Below, piece after piece: positions 23,528-35,681 of a stretch of 64,000 bases of DNA; within the stretch, counting starts at the first letter, position 1; each line of letters opens with the position of its first letter. A program made the position numbers and the translations under genes. This DNA comes from Unio delphinus (Eukaryota > Mollusca > Bivalvia > Unionida > Unionidae), in assembly GCA_029339505.1 (NCBI GenBank), contig JAQISU010000191.1, forward strand, positions 705,001 through 769,000, written 5' to 3'. Under the pieces are notes generated by a model. It ran no database searches and had not been told where the DNA came from. It saw only the letters and a list, made by a program, of their open reading frames with translations.

Positions 23528-24280
23528 CTCTTAAAGCTTGCTATGTTGTTCCCAACCAGATCTAATGGCTATTCTTAACCCCATCCATGTGTGAGGAAGC
23601 AATAAATAGAACACCAAAGACATTCTTGATATAGCCAGTCTAATCAACCTGTATCAAACCTTTTCAACCTCAATGAATGTAGCTGGCTGTATAAGTAACC
23701 TAAAATCAGTTTTATCACAGGAAGACAACACCTAGGAACTTGAAAATCTGCCAGTCAAGTCTTTCTCCCAAAAAATAAAAATAAAAAGTCAGACTGATTC
23801 AATGCTCTCTATCTCTTAGGCTAAAAAGACTATAAAGTAAATTCCATAAATGCTGCTGAGACAGACAGTAGTATCAGGCACTCTTCACCTGAAGATACAC
23901 AATGTCTGCCTTCACTGAAGATATAAAACCAAATTTGTCACTACTGAAGAGGAGTTGTCTAGTTCAACCCGATTATTCACATGACTATCAGAATAAGGTT
24001 TTTCCCAAAAAAAAGGATAAGTGATCTGATTGGCTGATGAAGTGACCTAATATGTCATTGTAATCCTAAGATGACATCATGTTTCACGCAAACATTGAAA
24101 GTTTCATTGGCTAGTTGAAGCTGGCCTTTGCATCATGTTATGTCAAGCCAGTGTACTGTAAATGGCACATGATCTGCCCGTCTTGTGACCTTGTCCTCAC
24201 TAATGACTTTGACCCTTGAACATGTCATGTGATCATACCTGCCATAAAATGTCATGTGAAAAAGACAATATTTTACTCCC
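23528..24280. other. Non-coding stretch
   Basis: No gene was recognised. 'gtgaccttgtcctcac' and 'gactttgacccttg' near 24185-24220 resemble the 'gacctt' repeats described at 38.6 kb. Confidence 0.5.
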
Positions 24281-24282
24281 AA

Positions 24283-24420
24283 CCCCTTGACATGGTCATC
24301 TTTCAAAAAACTTGATTTCCAGCTCCCAAACCCCTTTATAGGGTCATCTTTCAATAAACATGGTTTCCAATTCCAAAAACCCTTGACAAGGTTATCTTTC
24401 AAAAACATAATTTCCAGCCA
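24283..24420. repeat. 48-bp tandem repeat, 3 copies
   Basis: The unit contains 'aaccccttgacatggtcatc' and 'tttcaaaaaacttgatttcc'. Copies are spaced 48 bp apart. Because 48 is a multiple of 3, the minus strand reads as a 16-residue peptide repeat, which I regard as a by-product. Confidence 0.9.
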
Positions 24421-24700
24421 TCTTAACAACAAGAGAGAGAAAATGAAAAATAGAAAGAGACCTTTCCGGACAAAGTGATAAATGCAATTAACCTGTATAA
24501 ACTGTAAACTTTCATGCCTAAAGCTTAAGGAAAACTTTCACCTAGGGACAGCTGTATACAGTTGGTTGTCATAAAGGAGGTTAAAACATAAGCTGGTCTG
24601 AGCTGAAAACACGAATTACTTAACTGACAATAGCCAAGGTGATGTGGTGTTATGAATCCATTGTGAGAGAGGCATATACCTGTTAACATATTTGCACAGG

Positions 24701-24960
24701 CTGTAGTTGTTGTTATAGGGTTTAACACCATTTTTCAGCACAAGATAGGCTATACATGATGGCCAGTATAAATGGAGGAAGAACCCAGGAAAACCCCTGA
24801 AAGAAAGTTTGAAAGAACCACCAACCCACTACAAGCTACTGGCAAGCTTTTTCACATACCTTCATTAGCGGAGCCCAAGACTTGAACCCACACAGACAGA
24901 GGTGAGACAGTGGTGATCAGTAATGGTGAGTGCTTTATACCACTCTGCCACTCGCCACCC
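24701..24960 (-). mobile_element. tRNA-derived SINE, family A, copy 4, with duplication
   Basis: Full-length minus-strand copy from 'ctgtagttgttgttataggg' to 'actctgccactcgccaccc'. The body carries a small insertion around 24800 ('gaaagtttgaaagaacc'). It is flanked by 'tttgcacagg' (24691-24700) and 'tttgcatagg' (24961-24970), 9 of 10 identical. Confidence 0.9.
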
Positions 24961-24970
24961 TTTGCATAGG

Positions 24971-26037
24971 TAAAATAGGTGAAGTGGAACAATCCAATTT
25001 ATTAAAATTAAGAAATATGTTTCCAAAAAATAAAAGATATTACTCTTTGTTGCCTTCAATGCTAACATTTAGGCCAATTTTATTAAAGATTACATAATGA
25101 TCAGCAGCAGCATTTCTTGAAGTCTGATTTCACCATAGTTGGATGATTGCAGAAGTGTCAATCATTATTTTCTAAGGCAAACAAACTGTTGAAGCACAAC
25201 TTTGATTCAGATGAGGCAAATCCACTGACAAAGGAAGCAAAACCCAGCAAATATATTAACTTGAAAAATATATTTTTGATCAAATTCAGAACTAATTTAA
25301 TCCTGTATACAAGTTATTTTTTAAAAATCTTTAGTCAAGGCAAAAAATAACTTTTGGTTCAAAACAAAATGCCTCTAAAATTCAATGGTTTTGTCATAAC
25401 AAGTCAAAATACTGTCCGTTTAAAAGTGTATTAAACAATAATAATAATAAATAAAAAAACAAATAATAAAAAAATATTGTGTCTTGGACATTGGTAGATA
25501 TGCTTGATTATTGATACAGTAAGAAAAACATATTTCAAGTTTTATCAAATATCTGTAGGGACTAATAGGATAAAACCTGGATAAGAAAACAGGTGACTGA
25601 TTTACATGATCCTTGTTGTGACCTTGACCTTGACCTAAAGGATTGGGGACATGACTAAATACACAAAACAAGTCAAGCTGTATAAATATCAAACAAAGGC
25701 ATTTAAAAGTTATACCCATACAAGAATGTAACTCAGAATAATATCATCCCTTGCTGTAATCAGACAGTGTTAAAGTTTTTTTTTTTTTAAACAAGCTTTT
25801 ATTTTAAGTATTTAATAAACTTCCAAAATAAATATGGCTGGTAGGCTACACACAAACATATATGCACACATGCATGCACGCACGCACGCACATACACATT
25901 AAATAATAAAACCCATCAAGGCTTCCATCATTTAAAATCCATTGGACAGTGGAATATGGTATTCTAATGCAGTTGCTGATTTTGTGGTTCTCAATAGTTA
26001 ATTAAGGGGTTTGGAGGTGATCTAGGTGCCATCAGTG
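24971..26037. other. Non-coding stretch with simple repeats
   Basis: A-rich and AATAA-rich runs at 25434-25475, the motif 'tgaccttgaccttgaccta' at 25619-25637, and a short (GCAC)n run at 25873-25890. No gene was recognised. Confidence 0.55.
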
Positions 26038-26038
26038 T

Positions 26039-26239
26039 TACCATATAAGTCAAGCTGCAAACAACAAAGATTCTGATCTGCCATAGCATAATGTCCCTGC
26101 AGATTAGGGTCTATGCTGTTTGTCCTGATTACTTCTAACAAACTGAACAGAACTAGATCTGCGAGTAGATTATGCAATAGCAGATCTTGGTCTGTGCAGT
26201 TTGGTGCTGAACTCTTCTTATAAGCAAGTATATATGGTA
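26039..26239 (+). mobile_element. Two-hairpin MITE (family M), copy 6
   Basis: Orientation A. The left terminal repeat has lost its middle ('taccatataagtcaagctgc'), while the right one is intact ('ttataagcaagtatatatgg'). Both internal hairpins are present ('attctgatctgccat' facing 'gcagattagggtct'; 'agaactagatctgcg' facing 'gcagatcttggtctgtgcag'). Confidence 0.88.
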
Positions 26240-27112
26240 AGTGTTTGCTCTTGTTAAAAACTAGAAGGTTTTTCAAACTTCCTCCAAGATTTTGACAAAT
26301 TATCTCTCTGCTGTGCAGGAGTGTTACACTTCTTTTACAATTAAATTTCTTCACAATATTGCTATCTGTGAACATTTCCTTATTCATATTATAAAATGTG
26401 CCACAACTTCAAGCACTTGTTTATGCTCTGCAAATTGAAATAGCAGAAAAGCTCTTCAGTTACTGGTAGGTAACATGGTCTGCCAATGATGACTGTCACT
26501 AGTTATTTCTGGAACTGAGCTCTGCAGTCATGCATGAAAATTCTGATGAAGAATGATACTAATATGTGACTGTTAATATGTGAAAACTATAAAATACTGT
26601 ATAATCAAGCCAAATTCTACCAGGCATGAGTTCTGAAATCTGGTTTTGCTGGACTCTGCAGATGGGACATCTTTCCCTCAATCAAAGTCCTTATTTGAAG
26701 CTTTATGATTCCAGTGATTGAAATAATCACATTTTAACATTTTACATTTGTAGTAAAATCTGATTTTAAAGATACATTGATGCTGATCACAAACTAGCCA
26801 GTGATCTTTAAAAAGACAGCTCAAACATTCTAATTTGAGGCCAAAAAAAATGTGAAGACATTGTTTTTTTTCCCAATACATAAATACATATCTGATTTAC
26901 CAAACTTCCAAGGAACTGGGTTGTTGGGTTGTTCCACTAAGTCTGGTTTACCTATCCAAATTAACAAATACACAATCAACCAAGTTGTTTTCAGTCAATT
27001 ATGTAATCTGCATCACTGATAGCCAAGAGTCACTGATCCACTACATTATTCACCTACATTCCATTGATAACCATTGGCCAAATTTTTTTAGATAATCAAG
27101 CAGATTAATATA
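26240..27112. other. Non-coding stretch
   Basis: No gene was recognised. The 121-codon minus-strand frame at 26022-26387 is partly MITE sequence and has no domain I know. Confidence 0.55.
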
Positions 27113-27114
27113 GT

Positions 27115-27330
27115 TAATTGTCATATGAGGAAATTACATTTGTAAAATGTTTATACATTTATTTGTCATGCATGGGGAAAAAACCCCACAAAGCTACAGT
27201 TAATTGTCATACAAGTAAATTATCACCACTGAACAGTTTATACAGTTAATTTTCCTGCAAGTAAATTATCACCACTGAACAGTTTATACAGTTATTTTTC
27301 CAACATGGAAATTATCACCACTGAGCAGTT
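27115..27330. repeat. Tandem array, unit about 48 bp, 3-4 copies
   Basis: The unit contains 'acagttaattttcctgcaag' and 'taaattatcaccactgaaca'. The three right-hand copies are clear and the leftmost is diverged. Confidence 0.85.
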
Positions 27331-27560
27331 TATACAGTTGACAGAGGTGATACAGAGATAAATATAAAGATTTTTGGGAAATTGTGTCTTCATAAACACA
27401 ACCCTCTCATCAGGTTTGGGTACACATTCATGTTTTTGTGTGACAAGCCATGACATTGCAGGTATGATACATGTCACAGAATTACATTTTTCTTGCCAGG
27501 ACATTGACCTGGCTGTTTGTAAGTAGCACTCCATTATAATGTCTGTAGGAACAGGGTGAC
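27331..27560. other. Non-coding stretch
   Basis: Spacer between two tandem arrays; nothing recognised. Confidence 0.5.
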
Positions 27561-27564
27561 ATAA

Positions 27565-29826
27565 TTATGAGCTCATCATCAATGGGATATCAAGAGATCA
27601 TTAACAGTGTGGCATAATCAAGAGCTCATCAATAGTGTGGTATAATCAAGAACTCATAAACAGTGGCATAATCAAGAGCTCATCAAGAGTGACATAGTCA
27701 GGAGCTCATCAACAGTGTGGCATAATCAAGAATTCATCATGAGTGAGGTATAATCAAGAGCTTATAAGCAGTGAGGTATAATTAAGAGCTCATCAAAAGT
27801 GATGTATAATCAAGAGCTCAGCAGCAGTGAGGTATAATCAAGAGCTCAGCAGCAGTGAGGTATAATCAAGAGCTTATCAGCAGTGTGGTATAATCAAGAG
27901 CTTATCAGCAGTGTGGTATAATCAAGAGCTCAGCAGCAGTGAGGTATAATCAAGAGCTTATCAGCAGTGTGGTATAATCAAGAGCTCATCAATAGTGATG
28001 TATACTCAAGAGTGCATCAGCAGTGAGGTATAATCAAGAGCTTATCAGAAGTGTGGTATAATCAAGAGTTCATCAATAGTAATTATAATCAAGAGCTCTT
28101 CATCAGTATGGCATAATCAAGAGCTCATCAATAGTGAGGTATAATCAAGAGCTCATCAATAGTGAGGTATAATCAAGAGCTCATCAATAGTGAGGTATAA
28201 TCAAGAGCTTATCAGCAGTGTGGTATAATCAAGAGCTCATCAATAGTGATGTATACTCAAGAGTGCATCAGCAGTGAGGTATAATCAAGAGCTTATCAGA
28301 AGTGTGGTATAATCAAGAGTTCATCAACAGTAATTATAATCAAGAGCTCTTCATCAGTATGGCATAATCAAGAGCTCATCAATAGTGAGGTATAATCAAG
28401 AGCTCATCAATAGTGAGGTATAATCAAGAGCTCATCAATAGTGAGGTATAATCAAGAGCTTATCAGCAGTGTGGTATAATCAAGAGCTAATCAATAGTGA
28501 GGTATAATCAAGAGCTTATCAGCAGTGTGGTCTAATCAAGAGCTCATCAATAATGAGGTATAATCAAGAGCTCATCAGCAGTGAGGTATAATTAAGAGCT
28601 CATCATCAGTATGGCATAATCAAGAGCTCATCAATAGTGTGGCATAATCAAGAGTTCATCAACAGTGATGTGTGATCAAGAGCTCATCAACAGTGTGGTA
28701 TAATCAAGAGCTCATTGAGTTAGGAATAATCAAGGATTCATCAACAGTATGGCATAATCAAGAGCTCATGAGCAGCATGGTATAATCAAAGAATTAATCA
28801 ACAATGTGGCATAATAATGAGCTCATCAACTGTGTGGCATAATTAAGAGCTCATCAGCAGTGTGGTACAATCAAGAGCTCATTAACAGTGTGGCATACTC
28901 AAAAATTCATCAACAGTATGGCATAATCAAGAGCTCATGAGCAGCATGGTATAATCAAGAATTCATCAACAATGTGGCATAATAATGAACTCATCATCAG
29001 TTTGACATAATCAAAAGCTCAACAAGTTTGGCATAATCAAGAGCTCATCAACAGTATGGCAAAATCACCATTTCAACAATAGTGTAACATGCTCAAGAGT
29101 GCATCAACAGTTTGACAATGATGAGCTCATCAGCACTGTGACATAATCAAGATGTCATTAACAGTGTGGCATAATCAATAGCTCATCAACAGTGTGGCAT
29201 AACCAATTTCTCATCAGCAGCATGGTATAATCCAGAACTCATCAACAGTGTGGCATAATTATTATCTCATCAACGGTGTGACATAATCAAGAGCTCATCA
29301 GGTGTGGCATACTCAAGAACTCAAAAGTGTGGCATAATTATGAACTCATCAGTGGTAGAGGTATGGCATAATCAAGAGTTCATCAAGTTTGGCATAATCA
29401 AGAGCTCAACAAGTTTGGTCAAATCAAGATCTCATCAAGTTTGGTAAATGCAAGAGCTCATCAAGTTTGGCAAAATCAAGAGCTCATTTACAGTAGCAAA
29501 CTTAAGAGCTCATTAACGATGTGGCATAATCATGACCTTAACAACAGTGTAACATAATCAAGAGCACATCAACAGTATGGCATAATGAAGAGTTCATGAG
29601 CAGCATGGTATAATCAAGAACTCATCAACAGTGTGTCATATTTATGAGCTCATCAGTGGTGTGGCATAATCAAGAGCTCATCAACAGCATGGCATAATCA
29701 AGAGCTCATCAGCAATCTGGCATAATCAATAGGTCTTCAACAAGGTGGCATAATCAAGAGCTAAACAAGTGTGACATAATCAGGAGCTTATCAACAGGTG
29801 GCATTATCAAGAGCTTATCAGCAGGT
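27565..29826. repeat. Large minisatellite, 27-28-bp unit, about 80 copies
   Basis: The unit is 'gtgtggcataatcaagagct' followed by 'catcaaca', with many variants ('gaggtataatc', 'agcttatcagca'). The central part (about 27.75-28.6 kb) is more homogeneous than both flanks. It shows a higher-order duplication in which the block with 'gatgtatactcaagagtgc' at 27997 recurs 251 bp later at 28248, together with its neighbours. Units decay towards the right end, the usual sign of growth from the middle. There is no coding capacity. Confidence 0.97.
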
Positions 29827-30718
29827 GAACATATACTGATACTCTCTCCAAACCAGCAATGCATATTCCCAGTGCAGAATGTGATTCAATTTCAAATCAT
29901 TTTCCAAGTGAATAATTACACCCAACAATGACTCCACAATTGCCTCAAATCCATCTATCTATAACCACAAACCTTCATTTTGCACTGAAATATTCTTAAC
30001 AAGCTGTTAGATCAATTAAAGTGCTGTTCCTTGCAAAATCCTTTGAACAATATAATGCATTACATGACTTAAGCATCCAGACACTAAAGTGAAATGGAGA
30101 TTAATTCACTTGAGCTGTTTTTGGGATTGTATTGTCTGCTTCAAAACAAAGTCCAAACAGAGTCCAAATAGCAAAAAAATGTTATTTATAAAAGTTTACT
30201 GAACCCTACCTCCATTATTTATGGAGGTGCAGGATGACATCTTGTTTGTCTTATAATCACCACTGTGAAGCAGCAGAACAACTAGTATCACCCTGGTTTT
30301 CTCAATTTACACCCCACATAAATATCAAAATATTAATAACAGGCTGGCATGGGTTAGAGGAAACTTAGCAAGATCTATACACAGAGATAAAATTACATAG
30401 CCATCAAGTAGGTTTAATTTTTACATCTTAATTTCAGTTACTACAAAACTCATTCCTGGCACAAATCCCATCTCAACTTGTTGAATTTCACTCTCATGTC
30501 CATCAATATTTTGGAGTAAATATCATTCTGTCCTTACAGACACTTAATTTTTATGCACAGGCTGATTTTCTTTCATGTCTGATTATGTACTTCACAATAA
30601 ATATGCAAAATGGGTGCTGATAGGATAAAACAATTTAGAAAAAAAAACTGTTAAACCAGAAGACAACAAAAAGAAAAATGAAAACCATGATTGTTCAGAA
30701 TAAGGCAAATTCAATGGA
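29827..30718. other. Non-coding stretch
   Basis: No gene or recognised repeat seen. Confidence 0.55.
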
Positions 30719-30719
30719 T

Positions 30720-30825
30720 CAGTGGTTGTTCCAGGGTTTTCCCTCCACCAAAAAAAATAGCAACAATTTAAAGCTGATCATTGCTGAAAAATGATATTAA
30801 ACTCCACAAAACCAAACCAAAATAC
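30720..30825 (+). mobile_element. Old, 5'-truncated and internally deleted family-A SINE
   Basis: It keeps 'gtggttgttccagggttttc' and 'cctccacc' of the body and 'gctgaaaaatgatattaaac' of the 3' end. The tRNA-like head and the part between are missing or diverged. Confidence 0.6.
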
Positions 30826-31043
30826 CCAATCAGTGGTAAATGACCCCCACTGGATTTGGTAAACATGGAGACAAGAAAATCATGTGTGATTCTTACATAA
30901 AAAATGAGGTCACCACCAGGAAAGTGTAACCTGTTTTGCTAATACAGGCAAAACAATGAGTTAACAAGCCAGTGATTTTCTGTCTGAAATGCAATCGATA
31001 GAGTGTATTCTTTTAATGCATTTATTCTTTACATAAAAATGAG

Positions 31044-31248
31044 TCATAAATACTCACTTACAAGTCAAACCCTACAGCAAGCAATATAGACCCTGAATTG
31101 CTGTCATATAATATGCAAGCAGATCAGGATCTGTATTGTTTATTCTAATGATTACTCTTAATAAAATGCAAAGACCCAGATCTAACAGTGCATGTGGCTC
31201 AGTGCTGTCTGCAGCTTGACTCAACTTCAAGTTGAGTACATACAATAA
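31044..31248 (+). mobile_element. Two-hairpin MITE (family M), copy 7
   Basis: Orientation A. Left end 'ataaatactcacttacaagt', right end 'aagttgagtacatacaata'. Hairpin I arms 'gaccctgaattgctg' and 'gcagatcaggatct'; hairpin II arms 'gacccagatctaacag' and 'gtgctgtctgcag'. Confidence 0.85.
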
Positions 31249-31924
31249 GTACTTATCACACAGAAGCATAGTAACTTTCCAAGCGCAAACTGGAACTTGA
31301 TGCTACATATATATTGTTATCAGAGTAATTTGATTTTGATTGCTTGACCACATCAGGTTGTCAGAAAATCCTGATTATGGTAAAGACAGGACAAATCAAA
31401 TCATGGTCCAAAATTTCTGAATCTGACAACAAGACATGATCCAGCCATCAAAATCAAATTACAATGATAGTAACATTTTTGTTATGTACATATCAATTTT
31501 CTGATCAATTAATATATACCAAATCTGAAAAACAAAAGAACTTGCTTAACATAACAATTTCATCTTAAAAAAACCCACCAATTTCATCTTGATAAACCAA
31601 TCAAACTACATTTTGATCAGCTGATAGACTATGAATACCACCGCTGTTTTACAAATGATGTTCATGAATCAAGTGATGCAAACTTTCACTGCAATGACTT
31701 TTAATAACGTGAGTTCTTTGATGCATGGGGGTAGCAGACTCATACATGTGATTTACATTTATCGTGCAGTTGTTAAATGTTTGCAGCAGAGCATTTCACC
31801 AGCTAAATTATGCAAGATCCAAACCATGGCTATACTGACAGGGGATGACATGTTTCTGGTGGCACATTGTGAGAGGCTTGAATGGGGACCTGGCATGGAA
31901 GTAACAGCGTTAATTTTTGAAAAT
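31249..31924. other. Non-coding stretch with one unassigned 107-codon frame
   Basis: A plus-strand frame at 31631-31954 runs into the neighbouring MITE. Its product has no motif I recognise, and the sequence is not bounded by convincing splice sites. It also contains an inverted repeat: 'caaaatcaaattac' near 31450 and 'gtaatttgattttgat' near 31325 face each other about 110 bp apart. Confidence 0.4.
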
Positions 31925-31925
31925 G

Positions 31926-32133
31926 ACCATATATACAAGGCTATACAAATTTAGTCGAACTCCAAACAATAAAGATACAGATCTGCCATAGCATAATGCA
32001 CCTGCAAATTAGAGTCTATCTTATCTATTGATCACTCCTAACAAACTGCTCATACCCAGCTCTGCTGGTACATTATTTGCTGTCAGATCTGGGTCTGTTT
32101 GGCTTGTGTTCTAATAAGTGAGTATATATGGTA
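31926..32133 (+). mobile_element. Two-hairpin MITE (family M), copy 8
   Basis: Orientation A. Left end 'accatatatacaaggctata', right end 'taataagtgagtatatatgg'. Hairpin arms are present but worn ('acagatctgccat' facing 'gcaaattagagtct'; 'acccagctctgctgg' facing 'cagatctgggtctg'). Confidence 0.85.
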
Positions 32134-33368
32134 GTTATAGCAAGATTTGACATATTGTTGTAACTTGATAATACAGATTTATCAAAGAGAATGGTACTTA
32201 TTTTCTTTTGCTTGTCAAGTGTTCATGCTTGCACAAGTTAAAATAATTCTGCAGAATCAATGTTAATGATTTTTTTGAAAGAAGAGTTGTTTTCAAGGAA
32301 AAATCTGTTCAGCATGTTCAGTGTAATGTAACCTTACTGTTCTAAGTAAAGCCATATGGTACAATGATACACAAAAAATATTACTAAAGAAAACACTTTT
32401 ATTCTGATTTTTTTTTTGCTAACAAAGATTAGCTAAAATCGCATTATAAGAAATAGAGACTGTGCAGAATACAACTTTTCAAATGTTTCAGTTAAATAAA
32501 TGCACAGACTGTAACAACATCAAATGACATTGTAGGGAAATGTTAAGCAATGTAATCAGAAAAACAAGTCAGTTTAATAAAGCTGTATTGTTCTATATTT
32601 GGAAGATCCACAGTTATAAATATCACAGTGAAAACAAATATATTATTATCAAAGTAATGATGGTTTAGGTATGGAATCTAGCCACATTACTCCATGAAAT
32701 GAAGAAAAGAGTAAGAATCATAACAAATTAACTAATCCATGATGTAAGTTGATATAAAGCTGAATAACAAACATGATTTATGTCCTAACAAGAAAAACAT
32801 GTCATTCTGTTACAAAACTATCTTACAACTCCCAAATCAATTCCTATTGCATATGGATGAAAAATTATCCAACTGAAGCCCCAACTATACAAAGCAGGCT
32901 GATTTCTGACTCAACAATGAACCTAATATCATTGTAACTGGTTATTAACTCTGTAGGAGTGGTAAGGTCAAAGGTAAAAAGTGCATTAAATGGATGAAAC
33001 CAAATGTAACCATTTGCAATCTTGATAATTGCTGATTTTCTGACTGGCACCATCCTCAGTCTAACCTGCTTATTACTTCATACATACAACTTTTTAACCA
33101 CAGCTATGGCATGAATTAATTAAACGTCTAGCTAAAGCTAATTAATTAAAATAAAACCTCTCGTCAGTTATCAACATTTTAATGGGAAACTCATCTTCCC
33201 TTACACCTAACATATCATCATATTCTTCTTTCTGATGTCTTGTACCTTATCACCTTAATTCCATGTACCACGCTCATATACAATTAGTACCGGTATACTT
33301 AAATATATTTATCTGCTTCCTTTGACATTAATAAACATAATAAGTGAGTAACTGATTGTAATAAAGAC
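32134..33368. other. Non-coding stretch
   Basis: No gene or recognised repeat. The 62-codon minus frame near 32.9 kb has no feature of interest. Confidence 0.55.
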
Positions 33369-33369
33369 C

Positions 33370-33673
33370 TTAAACAAGTGCAATACATTACAGAGGTTTC
33401 ATCCCCTAATTTTGTACAATATATTACAGAAGTCTGATCCATTAAGTTAATGCAATGTATTTTAGAGGTTTAACCCCTAAGTTAGTGCAATATAATACAG
33501 AGGTTTCTTCCCCTAATTTTGTGCAATATATTACAGAGGTTTAATCCTTTAAGTGAGTGCAATATAATACAGAGGTTTAATCTGCCAAGTCAGTGCAGTA
33601 TACTACTGAAGTTTAATCCAATGAGTGCAATATATCAAGAGGTTTCATCCACTTAAGTGAGTATATTACAGAG
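33370..33673. repeat. Degenerate tandem array, unit about 40 bp
   Basis: Seven to eight copies of 'tattacagaggtttcatccc' followed by 'ctaagttagtgcaata'. Units vary in length. A hAT-like element has inserted at its right edge. Confidence 0.9.
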
Positions 33674-33681
33674 GAATGTTG

Positions 33682-34008
33682 CAGTGGCGTCACTAGGGTT
33701 GGTGTCAATCGGTGCGGTAACTCATGGTGTCACCCCCATGGACCTCCTTCTGTAACATACCATACAAAAACTTGATAGACAGTCATTTTGGTGCCACCCC
33801 CTCTGATGGTGTCACCCGTTGAGTCCGCACACCCCTAGCGACGCCACTGTGATCGGTTATCCGCTTATGTTATCCGCTTATGAAATCCGACTAGACCGAG
33901 CAGTGTGTGCTCTGTAAAATTTGCAATTTTTCATTTTGGTGTCACCCCTCTGAGATGGTGTCACCCGGTGCGGTCCGCACCCCCCGCACCCCCGTAGCGA
34001 CGCCACTG
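33682..34008. mobile_element. hAT-like non-autonomous element with duplicated end
   Basis: It begins 'cagtggcgtcactaggg' and ends in the complement, 'gtagcgacgccactg'. It is flanked by 'gaatgttg' (33674-33681) and 'gattgttg' (34009-34016), an 8-bp duplication with one mismatch, as expected for hAT-type transposition. The right end is present twice: once at about 33832-33849 ('cccctagcgacgccactg') and again at the true end. Each copy is preceded by a 'ggtgtcaccc' block, so the element contains a partial tandem duplication of its own terminus. It is GC- and CpG-rich against the background. It encodes no transposase. Confidence 0.82.
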
Positions 34009-34016
34009 GATTGTTG

Positions 34017-34473
34017 TAAAGAAGCCAACCTTACATCTTGGGTTATCTTCCCTCTGCAAGTACTGCTCAACTATGCCAAATCATATTATTTAAAAAAAAA
34101 CAATTTTTCTGGGGCTGTTCTTGGGCCAAATTTTAGTCCATTCCCATTTTTTTATATAAAAATGTCCATTCTTCCCTATCAGAATGTCAAACATTTCCAA
34201 CATACATGTATCTTTAAAAAAGGTCCAATGCAACTTGACTAGAAAATTTATAATGTGCGAAGTAAAGGTAGTCCAAGTAACTAAGGCTATTGAAATATTT
34301 CAAAGTTAAAGAAGCATTTTCTTTGTAAAGTAGTGATGCATTAACAGCATGTAAACAAAATTAAAATTCCCCATCATGACATTAAAGATTTCATTTTCCA
34401 CAAACCCCAGGCATTGTTTTGAAAATGGAAGAAAAATCAGTGTAAACTTATAAACCAGGTGAACTGGATACCA
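34017..34473. other. Non-coding stretch
   Basis: No gene seen. The 111-codon frame that starts at 33907 begins inside the hAT-like element and has no recognisable domain. Confidence 0.5.
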
Positions 34474-34474
34474 T

Positions 34475-34645
34475 AACTTGAAATGTATACATACCCTGCA
34501 ATGTACCTAGTGTCATGTATATTCCAAGTTAGCAACACATTGCTGAACATGATCAACTTCAAATGTATACATACCCTGCAATGTACCTAGTGTTATGTAT
34601 ATTCCAAGTAAGCAACACAATGCTGAACATGATCAACTTCAAATG
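34475..34645. repeat. 80-bp tandem duplication
   Basis: Two copies, spaced exactly 80 bp apart (34481 and 34561), start at 'aaatgtatacataccctgca' and differ at only a few positions, so the duplication looks recent. Confidence 0.95.
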
Positions 34646-35460
34646 AATTCAAGAATAATTCTGATTGGCCTATCTAATGAGAAATAAATTTGTTATCTAT
34701 TCCAAAATGTGGTATAGAACATATATCTCTACAACTGCCAGTAACAACATTATCTTGTCCATCAAGGTGTCAAAGAAGCTAACAGGGGAACATTTTCATG
34801 TGCAAATAACGTGCTGAAGTGCAGTAACTATTCATCCCATGACTACCCCTTGGAGAAGATAGATACTAAATTTCTAGGTAAGTTTCCCTCAGTCAGGTCC
34901 AGGTGAATGGGTGCCAACCATCCATGACTAGTCATTGTAAAATTCTTTTTGTTATGGTGATTATTAATTTCAAGGAATGATTATGTTTCCTGCCCCCAGG
35001 TGAAGCTAAGCCCATAAAGACACAAAGGGCTTAGTGACAAAGTCAGGGTTGTGATGATGTTAATCAAAAAATGTACCCTAATATTATCATTCCTAAAAAT
35101 ATTTCAATCAATTTATTAGAACTCTTTATTTGCTATTCATCTTAAGAAATTTTTCAAAAATCTATTACTTTGCTTTAGTGAAAAAACTGTCCCTTTGCAG
35201 ACTTCAACCAAATCCAATAAAATGATGCAAGTCATCACTTTTTAAAAATATATACAGTCCTCAACAACTTCACACGAAAAGGATTATTGATCCACTTTGT
35301 TCATGCCAACTGCTGCTGTATTTTATTAACTCAAAGAGCATCTACCATTCTGCTATCTGATTGGATGGAATTGACAGAAACTGAACCAATCAGATTTCTT
35401 CACCCATTTACACAGTGAGAATCTGGCAATAATCTGTACTGTCTCCATAAACAACAATAC
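34646..35460. other. Non-coding stretch
   Basis: No gene or recognised repeat seen. Confidence 0.55.
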
Positions 35461-35461
35461 A

Positions 35462-35681
35462 TACCATACATACTCATTTATAAGCCGATTCCAACTGCAA
35501 ATTGCTCGGACCTAGATCTGCTGTTGAATAGTGTGCTGGCAGATCTGGGTTTGCACAGTTTGTTATAAGTAAACAGAAATACAAACAAGACAGAATTTGA
35601 TCTGCAGGTGTATTATACTATACAGATCAGGATCTGTGTTGTTTACAGTCTGACTAGACTTATAAGCGAGCACATATGGTA
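35462..35681 (-). mobile_element. Two-hairpin MITE (family M), reference copy 9
   Basis: This copy describes the family. About 220 bp, orientation B. Terminal inverted repeats 'taccatacatactcattta' and 'cttataagcgagcacatatg' differ little from the consensus left end 'taccatatatactcgcttat'. Between them lie two imperfect hairpins of about 65 bp each. Hairpin II (about 35491-35562) pairs 'ctgcacagacccagatctgc'-type arms with 'gcagatctgggtctgtgcag'. Hairpin I (about 35583-35646) pairs 'aacaacacagactctgatct'-type arms with 'agatcaggatctgtgttgtt'. Each loop contains a 'cattatg'-like core. The ends abut TA, so a TA target duplication (Tc1/mariner-like) is possible but unproven. There is no open frame. 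About sixteen copies in both orientations lie in this window. The mobilising transposase is unknown. Confidence 0.92.

Noticed and set aside
26022..26387. 121-codon minus frame
   Set aside because: Its C-terminal third is translated MITE sequence, and similar peptides appear at the other MITE copies in the same orientation.
31631..31954. 107-codon frame
   Set aside because: It runs into a MITE copy, has no recognised domain and is flanked by ordinary non-coding sequence.
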